This document shows, one piece after another, positions 20,162-30,306 of a stretch of 64,000 nt of DNA. Origin of the DNA: Phytobacter palmae (lineage in GTDB: Bacteria > Pseudomonadota > Gammaproteobacteria > Enterobacterales > Enterobacteriaceae). The notes beneath the pieces were generated by a model, which did no database searches, was not told where the DNA came from, and saw only the letters and a list, made by a program, of their open reading frames with translations. The translations under genes were made by a program, and so were the position numbers. Where the stretch lies: the NCBI GenBank assembly GCA_900112785.1, contig FONB01000002.1:434001-498000 (forward strand). Reading direction: 5' to 3'. The stretch's first letter is position 1. Every line of letters starts with the position of its first letter.

Positions 20162-21364
20162 ATGCGCATCCTTCATACTTCGGACTGGCACCTGGGTCAG
20201 AACTTCTACAGTAAAAGCCGCGCCGCTGAGCACGACGCCTTCCTCACCTGGCTACTGGCCACCGCTGAGGAGCATATGGTCGACGCCATTATTGTTGCTG
20301 GCGACATCTTTGATACTGGCTCCCCACCCAGCTATGCGCGTGAGCTTTACAACCGTTTTGTGGTGAAATTGCAGCAAACGGGATGTCATCTGGTGGTACT
20401 GGCGGGGAATCATGATTCAGTAGCCACTCTTAATGAATCGAAAGATATTCTCGCGTGGCTAAAAACTACCGTTGTCGCCAGCGCAGGCAGCGCACCTTTT
20501 TATTTGCCGCTGCGTGATGGCTCGCCCGGTGCGATTTTCTGCCCGGTGCCCTTTTTACGTCCGCGCGACATCATGACCAGCCAGGCGGGACTCTCCGGGC
20601 AGGAAAAACAGCTACATTTGCTGCAAGCCATCACCAATTACTATCAGCAGCAATACCAGGCCGCCTGCGAATTACGCGGTGACAGAGTGCTGCCGATAAT
20701 CGCCAGCGGGCATCTGACCACCGTTGGCGCCAGTAAAAGTGACGCCGTTCGTGACATCTATATCGGTACGCTGGATGCCTTCCCCGCGCAAAACTTTCCG
20801 CCTGCGGATTACATCGCGCTTGGCCATATTCACCGTCCGCAAAAGCCAGGCGGACACGAGCATATCCGCTACAGCGGCTCGCCTATCGCCCTAAGCTTCG
20901 ATGAAACCGGAAACAGCAAATATGTCAATCTGGTGACATTTGCAGCAGGAAAACTGGCGGATGTGACAGCGCTGGAAGTCCCTGTTACACAACAAATGGC
21001 GGTCATTAAGGGCGACCTTGCGTCGATTCGTCAGCAGCTTGAGCAGTGGCGCGGCGGCCCAACCGACGCCCCCGTGTGGCTGGATATTGAGATCGCGACA
21101 GAGGATTATCTAAGCGACATGCAGCGAAAAATTCAGGCATTGACCGCCGATTTGCCAGTGGAGGTATTGCTGGTTCGCCGCAGCCGCGAACAGCGGGAGC
21201 GCATCCTCGCGGGGGAGCGTCGCGAAACCTTGAGCGAGTTAAAAGTGGAAGAGGTTTTCGCTCGTCGCCTGGCACAGGAGGAGCTCGATGATGTCCAGAT
21301 TGCCCGCCTGCAGTCGCTCTTTTTCGAAACGCTCCACTCGTTTAATCAGGAGCATGACGCATGA
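20162..21364 (+). CDS. sbcD: Exonuclease subunit SbcD
   Basis: SbcD is the Mre11-type nuclease of the SbcCD complex, which cleaves hairpins, palindromes and protein-blocked DNA ends. The 400-residue protein has the metallophosphoesterase motifs: Asp8 and His10 (HTSDWHLG), Asp48 (VAGDIFD), Asn83-His84-Asp85 (GNHD) and GHIH further on. The frame is open from 20111, but ATG 20162 gives the family start [12 protein letters not shown]. Its stop overlaps the sbcC start as ATGA. It is divergent from phoB. Confidence 0.97.
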   Translation: MRILHTSDWHLGQNFYSKSRAAEHDAFLTWLLATAEEHMVDAIIVAGDIFDTGSPPSYARELYNRFVVKLQQTGCHLVVLAGNHDSVATLNESKDILAWLKTTVVASAGSAPFYLPLRDGSPGAIFCPVPFLRPRDIMTSQAGLSGQEKQLHLLQAITNYYQQQYQAACELRGDRVLPIIASGHLTTVGASKSDAVRDIYIGTLDAFPAQNFPPADYIALGHIHRPQKPGGHEHIRYSGSPIALSFDETGNSKYVNLVTFAAGKLADVTALEVPVTQQMAVIKGDLASIRQQLEQWRGGPTDAPVWLDIEIATEDYLSDMQRKIQALTADLPVEVLLVRRSREQRERILAGERRETLSELKVEEVFARRLAQEELDDVQIARLQSLFFETLHSFNQEHDA

Positions 21365-24300
21365 AAATCCTCAGCCTACGCCTGAAAAACCTTAACTCAT
21401 TAAAAGGTGAGTGGAAGATTGACTTCACCGCCGAACCCTTTGCCAGTAACGGTCTTTTTGCCATTACCGGACCAACCGGCGCCGGGAAAACGACCCTGCT
21501 GGATGCCATCTGCCTGGCGCTCTATCACGAAACACCGCGCCTGAATACCGTTTCGCAATCGCAGAATGATCTGATGACCCGCGACACTGCCGATTGTCTG
21601 GCAGAAGTCGAGTTTGAAGTTAAAGAGGTCGCTTATCGCGCGTTCTGGAGCCAGAGCCGTGCGCGTAATCAGCCGGACGGCAATTTACAGGTTCCACGTG
21701 TAGAGCTGGCCCGCTGTGCGGACGGCAAGATCCTCGCCGACAAGGTGAAAGATAAACTGGAGCTAACCGCTGCCTTAACCGGGCTGGATTATGGCCGTTT
21801 CACCCGCTCAATGTTGCTCTCCCAGGGGCAATTCGCCGCGTTTCTCAACGCCAGGCCGAAAGAACGTGCGGAACTGCTCGAAGAGCTGACCGGCACCGAA
21901 ATCTATGGGCAAATCTCCGCCAATGTATTTGAAAAACATAAAGTCGCCAAAATCGAGCTTGAGAAATTGCAGGCGCAGGCCGAGGGCGTCGTGCTGCTTA
22001 CCGATGAGCAGCGGGAATCCCTGAATGCAAGTGTGCAGGCGCTCACTGACGAGGAACAGCGGTTGTCAGACGGGCAGCGTATTGTGCAGGCGCAACTGGA
22101 CTGGCTTATTCGCAGCGGTGAACTGCAAACCGCCTGTGACCAGGCACAAAAAGCCCGGCAACGGGCACAGCAGGCACGTGCTGCCGCCGAACCGCAGCTG
22201 GCGCGGCTGGCGCGAGTGCAACCAGCCCTGCAACTGCGGCCCGTCTGGGAACGGTTACTCGATCAACGCAAAGCGCAGGACAGCAGTCGTCGCCAGAATG
22301 AAGAAGTGAATACTCGCTTACAGGCGAAACTGGCGATACGGGCGCAGATTCGCGCGAGCGCCGCACACCAGCATCAGGCGTTGATGGCCTCGCAAAAAAC
22401 GCTCTCGCTGTGGCTTGAAGACAACAAACGCTTTCAGCGCTGGCAGAACGAATTAACCGGCTGGCGGGCGATGCTAAACCAGCAGGAAGATGACAAAAAG
22501 CCGTGGCATTCTCTGCAGGAACGCATTCAGCAAAACGAACACAAATTACGTAACCTGATGACCGTCTCGCTGGAGATGAGCAGCGACGAGGTTAATGCGG
22601 CGATGACGCTCTGTGCGCAGAACCGCCCGCTGCGCCAGCGCCTGACCGCGCTGCATGCACGTTTTGCCCCGCTGCAAAAACATCTCGCCCAGCGTCAGCA
22701 AAGCCTGAGCGAACTCAAAGCTGAGCAGGAAAAACTGACTGCCGAGCTGGCGCGTAAGCGCGAGCTGTACAAAGAAAAAAACCAGTCGCTGACGGATATC
22801 CGCGCCCTTTGTGAGCTGGAAGACCGCATCCACAGTCTGGAAACCGAACGTGCCCGTCTGCAACCGGGTCATCCTTGTCCGCTTTGTGGTTCGACGGCGC
22901 ACCCTGCGATTGCCGAATATCAGGCTATCGTCCCCGGCGTGAATCATGCCCGCCGCGATGCGCTGGATCTCGAAGTACGCCAGATAAAAGAAGATGGCGT
23001 GGCGCTCGGTGAACGGCTGAAAGGGATAAGTGAGCGTATTGAAAAAGATGACCGCGAAGCAAAGTCCCTTCAGGAGCAGGAGCAAACGCTGACAAACGAG
23101 TGGCAGGAACTGTGCCTGACGTTGAACATCACCCTGCGACCGCAGCATGACATCTCCAGTTGGCTGAGCGCGCAGGATGCCTACGAACATCAGCTCTATC
23201 AGTTGAGCCAGCGCCTGACATTACAAAGCCAGATCACTGAATTGCGTCAGCAAGTTCAGCAATACCAGCAAGCGGCCGAAGCGCGCCGGGCGAGTCTGGC
23301 CGCCATGCTCGAGCCGCTGGGGCTAACGCTACCGCCAGAAGGTGAAGAGGCACAATGGCTGGCAGCACGCACGGCAGAAGCCGAACTCTGGCAGGAAAAA
23401 CAGAGCGCATTTAGCGCATTGCACGAGCAGATTGCACTGCTGACGCCGCTTCTCGACACCCTGCCGGAAGAAGCTGTCCCGGCAGAGATAAAAACCGTTG
23501 CCTTAGACAACTGGCGGCAGGTACATAATGATTGCGTGTCACTACACAGCAAGTGGCAAACGCTGCAACAGCAGCTAAGGCATGAGACGGAACGTCTGGC
23601 AGAGCTGGAGAAACAGTTTGCCGATGCGCTGGCAAACAGTGAATTTGCCGATCAGCAGGCCTTTCTGGATGCTCTGTTGAGCGACGACGAGCGCACGCGC
23701 CTTGAGCAGCTTCGTCAGCGTCTCGACAGTGACGAGCAGCAGGCACAGGCACTGGTCGCCAGCGCTGAACAGGCATTAGCCACACATACCGCGCAGCCTC
23801 CCGCCGCCCTGAGTGACGATACTGATACTGAAAAATCCCGTGAAGCGCTGACATTGCTGGCGCGCCAGCTACGCGAGAATACCACCCGCCAGGGGGAGTG
23901 CCGTCAGCAACTAAAACAGGATGCGGACAACCGCCAGCGTCTGCAGGCACTGATGCTGGACATTGAACGTGCGGCATTGCGCTGCGACGACTGGGGGCAT
24001 CTGAACGCGCTGATTGGTTCAAAAGAAGGGGATAAGTTCCGTAAATTCGCCCAGGGGTTAACCCTCGATAATCTGGTGTGGCTGGCCAACAATCAGTTGA
24101 ATCGCCTGCACGGGCGCTATCTGCTTAAACGTAAAGTCAGCGAGGCGCTGGAGCTGGAGGTCGTTGATACCTGGCAGGCTGATGCGATACGTGATACCCG
24201 CACGCTTTCCGGTGGTGAGAGCTTCCTGGTAAGCCTTGCGCTGGCACTGGCGCTGTCGGATCTGGTCAGCCATAAAACCCGCATCGATTCGCTGTTCCTG

Positions 24301-24507
24301 GATGAAGGTTTCGGCACACTGGACAGCGAAACACTGGATACCGCGCTGGATGCTCTCGACGCGCTGAACGCCAGCGGGAAAACCATCGGCGTGATCAGTC
24401 ACGTGGAGGCAATGAAGGAGCGAATTCCGGTGCAGATTAAGGTCAGGAAAATTAATGGCCTGGGCTACAGCAAGCTGGATAGCACGTTTTCAGTACCGCA
24501 CGCGTAA
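21361..24507 (+). CDS. sbcC: Exonuclease subunit SbcC (Rad50-like ATPase)
   Basis: SbcC is the SMC-type ATPase partner of SbcD. The 1048-residue protein has a Walker A motif GPTGAGKT at 37-44 and long coiled coils interrupted by the zinc hook (CPLC, Cys506 and Cys509). At the C-terminus are the ABC signature LSGGESF (about 949-955) and Walker B with catalytic Glu ([11 protein letters not shown]). Translation is coupled to sbcD. In E. coli K-12 araJ stands between sbcC and mak; here it is absent. Confidence 0.97.
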   Translation: MKILSLRLKNLNSLKGEWKIDFTAEPFASNGLFAITGPTGAGKTTLLDAICLALYHETPRLNTVSQSQNDLMTRDTADCLAEVEFEVKEVAYRAFWSQSRARNQPDGNLQVPRVELARCADGKILADKVKDKLELTAALTGLDYGRFTRSMLLSQGQFAAFLNARPKERAELLEELTGTEIYGQISANVFEKHKVAKIELEKLQAQAEGVVLLTDEQRESLNASVQALTDEEQRLSDGQRIVQAQLDWLIRSGELQTACDQAQKARQRAQQARAAAEPQLARLARVQPALQLRPVWERLLDQRKAQDSSRRQNEEVNTRLQAKLAIRAQIRASAAHQHQALMASQKTLSLWLEDNKRFQRWQNELTGWRAMLNQQEDDKKPWHSLQERIQQNEHKLRNLMTVSLEMSSDEVNAAMTLCAQNRPLRQRLTALHARFAPLQKHLAQRQQSLSELKAEQEKLTAELARKRELYKEKNQSLTDIRALCELEDRIHSLETERARLQPGHPCPLCGSTAHPAIAEYQAIVPGVNHARRDALDLEVRQIKEDGVALGERLKGISERIEKDDREAKSLQEQEQTLTNEWQELCLTLNITLRPQHDISSWLSAQDAYEHQLYQLSQRLTLQSQITELRQQVQQYQQAAEARRASLAAMLEPLGLTLPPEGEEAQWLAARTAEAELWQEKQSAFSALHEQIALLTPLLDTLPEEAVPAEIKTVALDNWRQVHNDCVSLHSKWQTLQQQLRHETERLAELEKQFADALANSEFADQQAFLDALLSDDERTRLEQLRQRLDSDEQQAQALVASAEQALATHTAQPPAALSDDTDTEKSREALTLLARQLRENTTRQGECRQQLKQDADNRQRLQALMLDIERAALRCDDWGHLNALIGSKEGDKFRKFAQGLTLDNLVWLANNQLNRLHGRYLLKRKVSEALELEVVDTWQADAIRDTRTLSGGESFLVSLALALALSDLVSHKTRIDSLFLDEGFGTLDSETLDTALDALDALNASGKTIGVISHVEAMKERIPVQIKVRKINGLGYSKLDSTFSVPHA

Positions 24508-24516
24508 CCGCAAAAA

Positions 24517-24587
24517 CCCGGATGCGGCGCAGGCGCCTTATCCGGGCTACGGCTTTGTAGCCCCGGTAAGCGCAAAGCCACCGGGGA
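24517..24587. repeat. Paired REP elements (BIME) between sbcC and mak
   Basis: A first REP (CCCGGATGCGG ... CTTATCCGGGC, 24517-24547) is followed by a second palindrome (CCCCGG at 24561-24566 and CCGGGG at 24581-24586). The same two-unit arrangement recurs at 60825-60900. It lies between two converging genes. Confidence 0.82.
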
Positions 24588-24597
24588 AATCCTTTAT

Positions 24598-25503
24598 TTA
24601 CGCCTGCGGCCACAGCCATGCTGCGCCGCGTACGCCGCTGGAATCCCCGTGCAGCGCTTTGCGAATCGGGGTTTCACACTCGCCGCCGAATACCCAGTTT
24701 TTCACCAGATTCGGCACGGTTTTATAAAGGCGTTCGACATTGCTCATCCCGCCGCCGAGCACAATCACATCCGGGTCGAGAATATTCACCACATGGGCCA
24801 GCGACTTCGCCAGGCGTAGTTCGTAGCGGCTGAGCGCAAGCTCAGCCAGCGGGTCCTGTTCTTCTACCAGACGAATAATTTCATTGCCTTTGAGCGCATG
24901 CCCACTTAAGCGCTGATAATCGGTGCCAAAGCCGGTACCAGAGATAAAGGTTTCGATGCACCCCTGTTTGCCGCAATAGCATGGCACTTCTTCCCGATAA
25001 CGCAGCTCATCTTCATCCATCCATGGTAGCGGATTATGCCCCCACTCACCCGCCGTGCCATTGCCGCCGATATGGGAGCGGCCATTAAAGGCCAGGCCAG
25101 CTCCGCAGCCCGTACCGATAATCACCGCAAACACGGTCTGTGCGCCTGCCGCTGCGCCATCAACAGCCTCAGAAACGGCCAAACAGTTAGCGTCATTGGC
25201 CAGCCGAACTTCCCGGTTTAAACGCTGACTTAAATCTTTATCGAACGGCTTGCCGTTGAGCCAGGTTGAGTTGGCATTTTTTACCACGCCCGTATAGGGA
25301 GAAATCGAGCCGGGGATCCCCATACCAACTGTGCCCGTTTGCCCGGTTTCTTTCTCAGTCAATGCCACCAGCGAGGTCAGCAGATCAAGAGTCAGATGAT
25401 AATCACGCGGCGTCGGCTGACGATGGCGAAACAGCTCGTCGCCGCTATCGCTGAGCGCAATGATTTCCGTTTTTGTGCCGCCTAAATCGATACCAATACG
25501 CAC
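24598..25503 (-). CDS. mak: Fructokinase/mannokinase Mak
   Basis: Mak is a cytoplasmic ROK-family kinase that phosphorylates fructose (and mannose) at C6. The 301-residue protein has the ATP motif [11 protein letters not shown] at its start, the ROK signature region [13 protein letters not shown], and the zinc site of ROK kinases (GEWGHNPLP with CYCGKQGC). The frame is open to 25554, but the conserved start is the GTG at 25503, with GAGGAG upstream. Confidence 0.95.
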   Translation of the reverse strand: MRIGIDLGGTKTEIIALSDSGDELFRHRQPTPRDYHLTLDLLTSLVALTEKETGQTGTVGMGIPGSISPYTGVVKNANSTWLNGKPFDKDLSQRLNREVRLANDANCLAVSEAVDGAAAGAQTVFAVIIGTGCGAGLAFNGRSHIGGNGTAGEWGHNPLPWMDEDELRYREEVPCYCGKQGCIETFISGTGFGTDYQRLSGHALKGNEIIRLVEEQDPLAELALSRYELRLAKSLAHVVNILDPDVIVLGGGMSNVERLYKTVPNLVKNWVFGGECETPIRKALHGDSSGVRGAAWLWPQA

Positions 25504-25602
25504 ATAATGCTCCTCATAGTTGGACAACGCATTCACATGCAAGCGTGGCGACAATTGGTTATCATGCCCGCTGCAATTAACGACTAGACCGTGGAAAATA
25601 TC

Positions 25603-26514
25603 ATGCTGTGGTTCAAAAATTTAATGGTATACCGTCTCAGCCGCGATGTGGCGCTGCGGGCGGAAGAGATGGAAAAACAGCTTGCCCCACTATCGTTTAC
25701 CCCGTGCGGTAGTCAGGATATGGCGAAAACCGGGTGGGTTCCACCGATGGGTTCACACAGTGATGCGCTGACCCACACTGCAAACGGTCAGATTATTATC
25801 TGCGCGCGCAAAGAAGAGAAAATTCTGCCTGCTCCGGTAATTAAACAGGCGCTGGAAGCCAAAATTTCCCGTCTTGAGGCCGACCAGGGCCGCAAGCTGA
25901 AGAAAACCGAAAAAGATTCCCTGAAAGACGAAGTACTGCACTCGTTGCTGCCGCGCGCCTTCAGTCGATTTAGCCAGACCATGATGTGGATTGATACCGT
26001 GAATGGGCTCATTATGGTGGACTGTGCCAGCGCGAAAAAAGCGGAAGACACGCTGGCACTGCTGCGTAAAAGCCTGGGCTCTCTGCCCGTAGTCCCCCTG
26101 ACGCTGGAAACACCGATTGAACTGACGCTGACGGAATGGGTACGTTCTGGCACGGTAGCGCAGGGCTTTCAGCTTCTCGACGAAGCCGAGCTGAAAGCTA
26201 TCCTGGAAGATGGCGGCGTGATTCGCTGTAAAAAACAGGAACTGGTCAGCGATGAAATCGCCGTGCATATCGAAGCGGGTAAAATGGTGACTAAACTGGC
26301 GCTCGACTGGCAGCAACGCATTCAGTTTGTTGTGTGTGATGATGGTTCGATTAAGCGCCTGAAATTTGGTGATGAGTTGCGCGATCAGAACGAAGATATT
26401 GACCGTGATGATGTCGCCCAGCGCTTTGATGCCGATTTCATTCTGATGACCGGTGAACTGGCGACGCTAATCCACAGTCTTGTGGAGGGGCTGGGGGGCG
26501 AGGCTCAACGCTAA
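25603..26514 (+). CDS. rdgC: Recombination-associated protein RdgC
   Basis: RdgC is a ring-shaped DNA-binding protein of the nucleoid that restrains RecA activity. The 303-residue product starts [16 protein letters not shown] and has the usual length. An in-frame start at 25591 would add four residues. An intrinsic terminator follows at 26544-26571. Confidence 0.96.
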   Translation: MLWFKNLMVYRLSRDVALRAEEMEKQLAPLSFTPCGSQDMAKTGWVPPMGSHSDALTHTANGQIIICARKEEKILPAPVIKQALEAKISRLEADQGRKLKKTEKDSLKDEVLHSLLPRAFSRFSQTMMWIDTVNGLIMVDCASAKKAEDTLALLRKSLGSLPVVPLTLETPIELTLTEWVRSGTVAQGFQLLDEAELKAILEDGGVIRCKKQELVSDEIAVHIEAGKMVTKLALDWQQRIQFVVCDDGSIKRLKFGDELRDQNEDIDRDDVAQRFDADFILMTGELATLIHSLVEGLGGEAQR

Positions 26515-26543
26515 GATGAAAGGTATCAGACACTAAAAAGCAG

Positions 26544-26571
26544 AACGCCCGGTTAAGCCGGGCGTTTTTTT
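26544..26571 (+). terminator. Terminator of rdgC
   Basis: AACGCCCGG (26544-26552) and CCGGGCGTT (26558-26566) with T6 after them. The T run reaches the stop codon of the converging ppnP gene. Confidence 0.9.
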
Positions 26572-26854
26572 ACAGATAACGGCAGAGATAAGAGGTCGGC
26601 TCGGCTACCTGCAAATGAAATTCACTTTGGCCGGCAACATTGAACACTTCACCCGCAGAGTAAGTCTTCCATTCGGTTTCACCAGGCAGGAGAACGTGCA
26701 GCGCACCGCTAATGACCGTCATCTCTTCCGGCTGCGCGGTACCAAAGGTGTATTCACCTTCCATCATCACGCCCACACTGGCACGGCCTGTACTGCTGCT
26801 GGTAAAACCAATGGATTTCACTTTACCGGAAAAGTATTCGTTACTTTGAAGCAT
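26570..26854 (-). CDS. ppnP: Pyrimidine/purine nucleoside phosphorylase PpnP
   Basis: PpnP (formerly YaiE) is a small cupin-type enzyme that phosphorolyses several nucleosides to base and ribose 1-phosphate. The 94-residue protein is a single cupin beta barrel (start [17 protein letters not shown], core [14 protein letters not shown] and [13 protein letters not shown]). The gene converges with rdgC and follows aroM on the same strand after an 88-base gap. Confidence 0.95.
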   Translation of the reverse strand: MLQSNEYFSGKVKSIGFTSSSTGRASVGVMMEGEYTFGTAQPEEMTVISGALHVLLPGETEWKTYSAGEVFNVAGQSEFHLQVAEPTSYLCRYL

Positions 26855-26942
26855 GAACTGGCCCTTATAAAGAAAATGTATGGAAAAACACTATAGAGGC
26901 CAGACTTCGCTCCTGTCACGCGAAATTGCAGGACAGGAAAGC

Positions 26943-27620
26943 TTAAACCAGCAGTTCCGAAGCGAGACGCGCCACCAGAACATTAGAGAGTAGCACTGGC
27001 ACATCCAATGATTTCTGGAGCAAATCTCTGTGCCATTGATGAAAACCGAGGCAATCTAGCATTAATACGTCCGCACCTTGCTCAATAAGCTCTTTTCCCG
27101 CCGCTACCAGCTCGGACTCGGTCGCCTCGTACGGGTGTGCCTGCGTGTAAAAGGGCGTCTTTTCCAGTACGCTCCATTTTAGCTGTTGCGGTTGCATCAA
27201 TTCAGGGATCGGTACAATTACCCCCACCTGATGACCGTCTACAATCGAGGCCACCAGCGGAGGAATAATACGTTGTGGCTCAATAAGAATGGCGTTTCGC
27301 GCGTTAAGCCCTCGGATATCCGCCGTGCTCATCAGCAAAATCACGTCGTAACCCTGGTTATCCATCACTTCGATAACGCTTTGCAGATCACGCTCCACTT
27401 TCTCGCGTGAGACCATCGCAATACTGCCATCGCACAGGCGTGTGGGTAGCGGCGTTTCGCCCCGCTCAACCCTGTACTCTGTCAGGGCTTCCTGAGGGTC
27501 CATTTTTCCAAGCAGGCTGAAATGGGTTATCTGTTGCTCAGAAATATGTTCGGTCAGCAACGGTAATATCGTCTGTACAGGCACCACACCTATGGTGAGG
27601 ATTGCCATCGTTGCACTCAT
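26943..27620 (-). CDS. aroM: AroM family protein
   Basis: This is the 225-residue AroM protein, of unknown function. It shows an Asp/Glu racemase-like alpha/beta fold with the conserved segment [18 protein letters not shown] near the C-terminus. It is the last gene of the aroL-yaiA-aroM group, which in E. coli is under TyrR control. ATG 27620 gives the E. coli length. Confidence 0.9.
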   Translation of the reverse strand: MSATMAILTIGVVPVQTILPLLTEHISEQQITHFSLLGKMDPQEALTEYRVERGETPLPTRLCDGSIAMVSREKVERDLQSVIEVMDNQGYDVILLMSTADIRGLNARNAILIEPQRIIPPLVASIVDGHQVGVIVPIPELMQPQQLKWSVLEKTPFYTQAHPYEATESELVAAGKELIEQGADVLMLDCLGFHQWHRDLLQKSLDVPVLLSNVLVARLASELLV

Positions 27621-27816
27621 TTTGTTTATCCACCTTGCAACACTGCTTTTTTGTTAATGCTTTGACGCGGTGCGAACCAACAGGCAATGTCCAGTTCTTA
27701 AAGATTCCCAAATACGCCAGTAATGTCTGATTATTGTCGGTCCTCATCCATCTTGCCAGGGCGAAAAATGTGATGAGGCACCGCTTATTTCATGTTTCAG
27801 AACTTTTTTAAAGCCA

Positions 27817-28008
27817 TCAGTTTTTATCTGGATCCTCATACCGCTTTTTAGCATCCAGTGCTTCCTGCTCAGTGGGATGCTCGCTGATTAATGAGTCAGG
27901 TTTGGGATGGTCGGCACGTAATTCGTACCAGGTGACGGTCTGCCCGGCTGTGCCTTTTTCTACAGCAACAACACGGGCTTCACGAGGATAAGGTGGTTTA
28001 CCAGGCAT
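27817..28008 (-). CDS. yaiA: Small protein YaiA
   Basis: YaiA is a 63-residue hydrophilic protein of unknown function, starting [19 protein letters not shown]. It lies 53 bases after aroL and is probably transcribed with it. The 196 bases between yaiA and aroM contain no further gene that I can support. Confidence 0.9.
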   Translation of the reverse strand: MPGKPPYPREARVVAVEKGTAGQTVTWYELRADHPKPDSLISEHPTEQEALDAKKRYEDPDKN

Positions 28009-28061
28009 GACGTTACCTCAGTAGTTACGGTGTCAGGCCATAAGTATAGACAATCGTTTCG

Positions 28062-28586
28062 CTAGCTGGCGCGAGCCAGGCGCAGAGCTGTCTGAATTTC
28101 AGCGATCACCAGATCAAGATCTTGCGCCGCATTCACAACATGATGCGCGGCTTCCCGATAAAGGGCTTCACGACCAGCGAGAATTTCACCTACTTCTTCG
28201 CGGACAGGCTTACCGGTCAGGGTCGGACGCTGACTCTCTTTGGGATACGCTTCCAGGCGATCCACCAGGACGGAGACGGGCGCAGACAGGTAAATCACCA
28301 CGCCCTGCTCGCGCATAAATTTGCGATTGTACTCGCTCAGAATGATACCGCCGCCAGTGGCAACAACTCGCGCAGGAGCGGTGACCGCTTCAAGCGCTTC
28401 GGTTTCGCGCGCGCGGAATCCCTGCCAGCCTTCTTTGCTTACGAGCTGGGCAACAGTCATCTGCGCCTGCTCCTGCAACCAGTGGTCGGTATCAACAAAC
28501 TGACAAACATGTAATTGTGATAACGCATGACCAACGGTAGTCTTACCGCAACCACGTGCGCCAATCAAAAAAATGGGTAGCGTCAT
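28062..28586 (-). CDS. aroL: Shikimate kinase II
   Basis: AroL phosphorylates shikimate in the common aromatic amino acid pathway. The 174-residue protein has the P-loop GARGCGKT (9-16), the shikimate-binding segment DTDHWLQEQ and the GGG motif [14 protein letters not shown]. The frame is open to 28613, but [15 protein letters not shown] at 28586 is the family start. A possible TyrR box is found upstream. Confidence 0.96.
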   Translation of the reverse strand: MTLPIFLIGARGCGKTTVGHALSQLHVCQFVDTDHWLQEQAQMTVAQLVSKEGWQGFRARETEALEAVTAPARVVATGGGIILSEYNRKFMREQGVVIYLSAPVSVLVDRLEAYPKESQRPTLTGKPVREEVGEILAGREALYREAAHHVVNAAQDLDLVIAEIQTALRLARAS

Positions 28587-28744
28587 GAACGGATGTTCCC
28601 TCTGATATCGCAAGGTGAAAAAAGAAAAATAAGGTAATGGTAAATCACCCTGCCGGGCGTCGAGTGATCGTAAACAAATCGTTACGCTTCAAAAACAACT
28701 TGCATCCTTCCTCATTAGAATCCAGAGATGACGCCACATTGTAG

Positions 28745-28762
28745 TGTAAAGATTTTAATGCA
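28745..28762 (-). promoter_or_regulatory. Possible TyrR box upstream of aroL
   Basis: TGTAAA, six bases, AATGCA on the plus strand has one perfect TyrR half site (TGTAAA-N6-TTTACA is the consensus). It lies about 160 bases before aroL. E. coli aroL is repressed by TyrR and TrpR through several boxes; I found only this one. The rest of the 269-base gap to yaiI shows nothing clear. Confidence 0.4.
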
Positions 28763-28855
28763 ACCTATGTAGCGATAACCTTACTTTAAAAGATTGTCTG
28801 TTGACAAGCCCGCAGGCTCGTTTAGCGTAACATATTCATATAACGGTTGATGAAA

Positions 28856-29320
28856 CTACTGGTCAGTCTTGCGGCGCTGACGCTCAAGCAGCCATTTATC
28901 CAGTTGTGCGGCAAATTGCTGACGGTCGCGCTGGGACAGACTGTCCGGACCGCCGGTCTGAATGCCGCTGGCGCGCAGCGTATCCATAAAATCTCTCATC
29001 GTCAGCCGTTCGCGAATCGTCGCTTCAGTGTAGCGCTCGCCGCGCGGGTTAACGGCTGCCGCGCCTTTGGCTAAGACTTCCGCCGCCAGCGGAATATCAG
29101 CCGTGATCACCAGATCGCCCGCCTCACACAGCCGCACAATTTCGTTATCGGCGACATCAAACCCCGCAGCAACGCGAACTGAACGGATAAACTTTGACGG
29201 CGGCACCCGGATATTTTGATTCGCCACCAGCGTCAACGGCGTTTGCGTACGATCGGCTGCACGAAACAGAATCTCTTTAATCACATTCGGACACGCGTCC
29301 GCATCAACCCAAATCGCCAT
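28856..29320 (-). CDS. yaiI: UPF0178 family protein YaiI
   Basis: The 154-residue protein belongs to UPF0178 (PIN-like fold) and has conserved acidic residues (WVDADACPN near the start, [11 protein letters not shown] in the middle) that could bind metal. Its function is unknown. It is divergent from proC, with 137 bases between them. Confidence 0.92.
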   Translation of the reverse strand: MAIWVDADACPNVIKEILFRAADRTQTPLTLVANQNIRVPPSKFIRSVRVAAGFDVADNEIVRLCEAGDLVITADIPLAAEVLAKGAAAVNPRGERYTEATIRERLTMRDFMDTLRASGIQTGGPDSLSQRDRQQFAAQLDKWLLERQRRKTDQ

Positions 29321-29457
29321 TATCGCTCCTCACTCTATTTCGGGCATTGTCGCGTTAATTGCCCCGCTTCGCAAAGCATGACGTTAAGCTTTAGCCCTGT
29401 AAGCCTTTCCACGTTAAGCTATAACTCAGAACACTTAACAGCAGAGAGACAGACGTA

Positions 29458-30264
29458 ATGGAGAAAAAAATCGGTTTTATCGGCTGCGGCAACATGGGCA
29501 AAGCCATTCTCGGCGGTCTGATCGCCAGCGGCCAGGTACAGCCCGGGCAGATTTGGGTCTATACCCCATCACCGGATAAAGTCGCCGCACTGCATGATCA
29601 GTATGGTATTAACGCCGCACAGAGCGCGCAGGAAGTCGCCCAGATAGCCGACATCGTCTTTGGTGCGGTAAAACCGAATATTATGATCAAGGTGCTTAGC
29701 GACGTCGCATCCAGCCTGAACAAAGAAACGCTGGTCGTATCGATTGCCGCAGGCATTACGCTCGATCAACTGGCACGGGCGCTGGGTCACGACAGGAAAA
29801 TCGTGCGCACCATGCCGAATACACCGTCGCTGGTGAATGCCGGAATGACCTCCATTACACCGAACGCCCTGGTAACTCAGGAAGATATTGCCGATGTGCT
29901 TAATATCTTCCGCTGCTTTGGCGCTGCTGAAGTGATTGCAGAACCCATGATCCATCCGGTGGTCGGCGTTAGTGGTTCCGCCCCGGCCTATGTATTTATG
30001 TTTATCGAAGCCATGGCCGATGCCGCCGTGCTGGGCGGAATGCCACGTGCACAGGCTTACAAATTTGCTGCGCAGGCAGTGATGGGATCGGCAAAAATGG
30101 TGCTCGAGACCGGCAAACATCCGGGAGAGCTAAAAGATATGGTCTGCTCCCCCGGTGGTACAACTATCGAAGCGGTCAAGGTGCTGGAAGAGAAAGGTTT
30201 CCGTGCGGCTGTTATCGACGCCATTGAGGCCTGTATGGCGAAATCCGAACAGATGAGCAAATAA
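29458..30264 (+). CDS. proC: Pyrroline-5-carboxylate reductase
   Basis: ProC carries out the last step of proline synthesis, NADPH-dependent reduction of pyrroline-5-carboxylate. The 268-residue protein has the N-terminal Rossmann motif GCGNMG (residues 8-13), AVKPN, and the C-terminal family signature around PGGTTIEAVKVLEEKGFRAA. A symmetrical hairpin follows the stop. Confidence 0.97.
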   Translation: MEKKIGFIGCGNMGKAILGGLIASGQVQPGQIWVYTPSPDKVAALHDQYGINAAQSAQEVAQIADIVFGAVKPNIMIKVLSDVASSLNKETLVVSIAAGITLDQLARALGHDRKIVRTMPNTPSLVNAGMTSITPNALVTQEDIADVLNIFRCFGAAEVIAEPMIHPVVGVSGSAPAYVFMFIEAMADAAVLGGMPRAQAYKFAAQAVMGSAKMVLETGKHPGELKDMVCSPGGTTIEAVKVLEEKGFRAAVIDAIEACMAKSEQMSK

Positions 30265-30270
30265 GACCAT

Positions 30271-30302
30271 GATAGCGCCGCCGTTCCCGCTGCGGCGCTA
30301 TC
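30271..30302. terminator. Hairpin between converging proC and Rieske gene
   Basis: GATAGCGCCGC (30271-30281) and GCGGCGCTATC (30292-30302) form an eleven-base perfect stem. No T run follows on either strand, so efficient intrinsic termination is uncertain. Confidence 0.55.
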
Positions 30303-30306
30303 AATG

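Noticed and set aside
22546-23190. Open frame of 214 codons antisense to sbcC
   Set aside because: It lies wholly within the certain sbcC gene, shows no family features and has no ribosome binding site.
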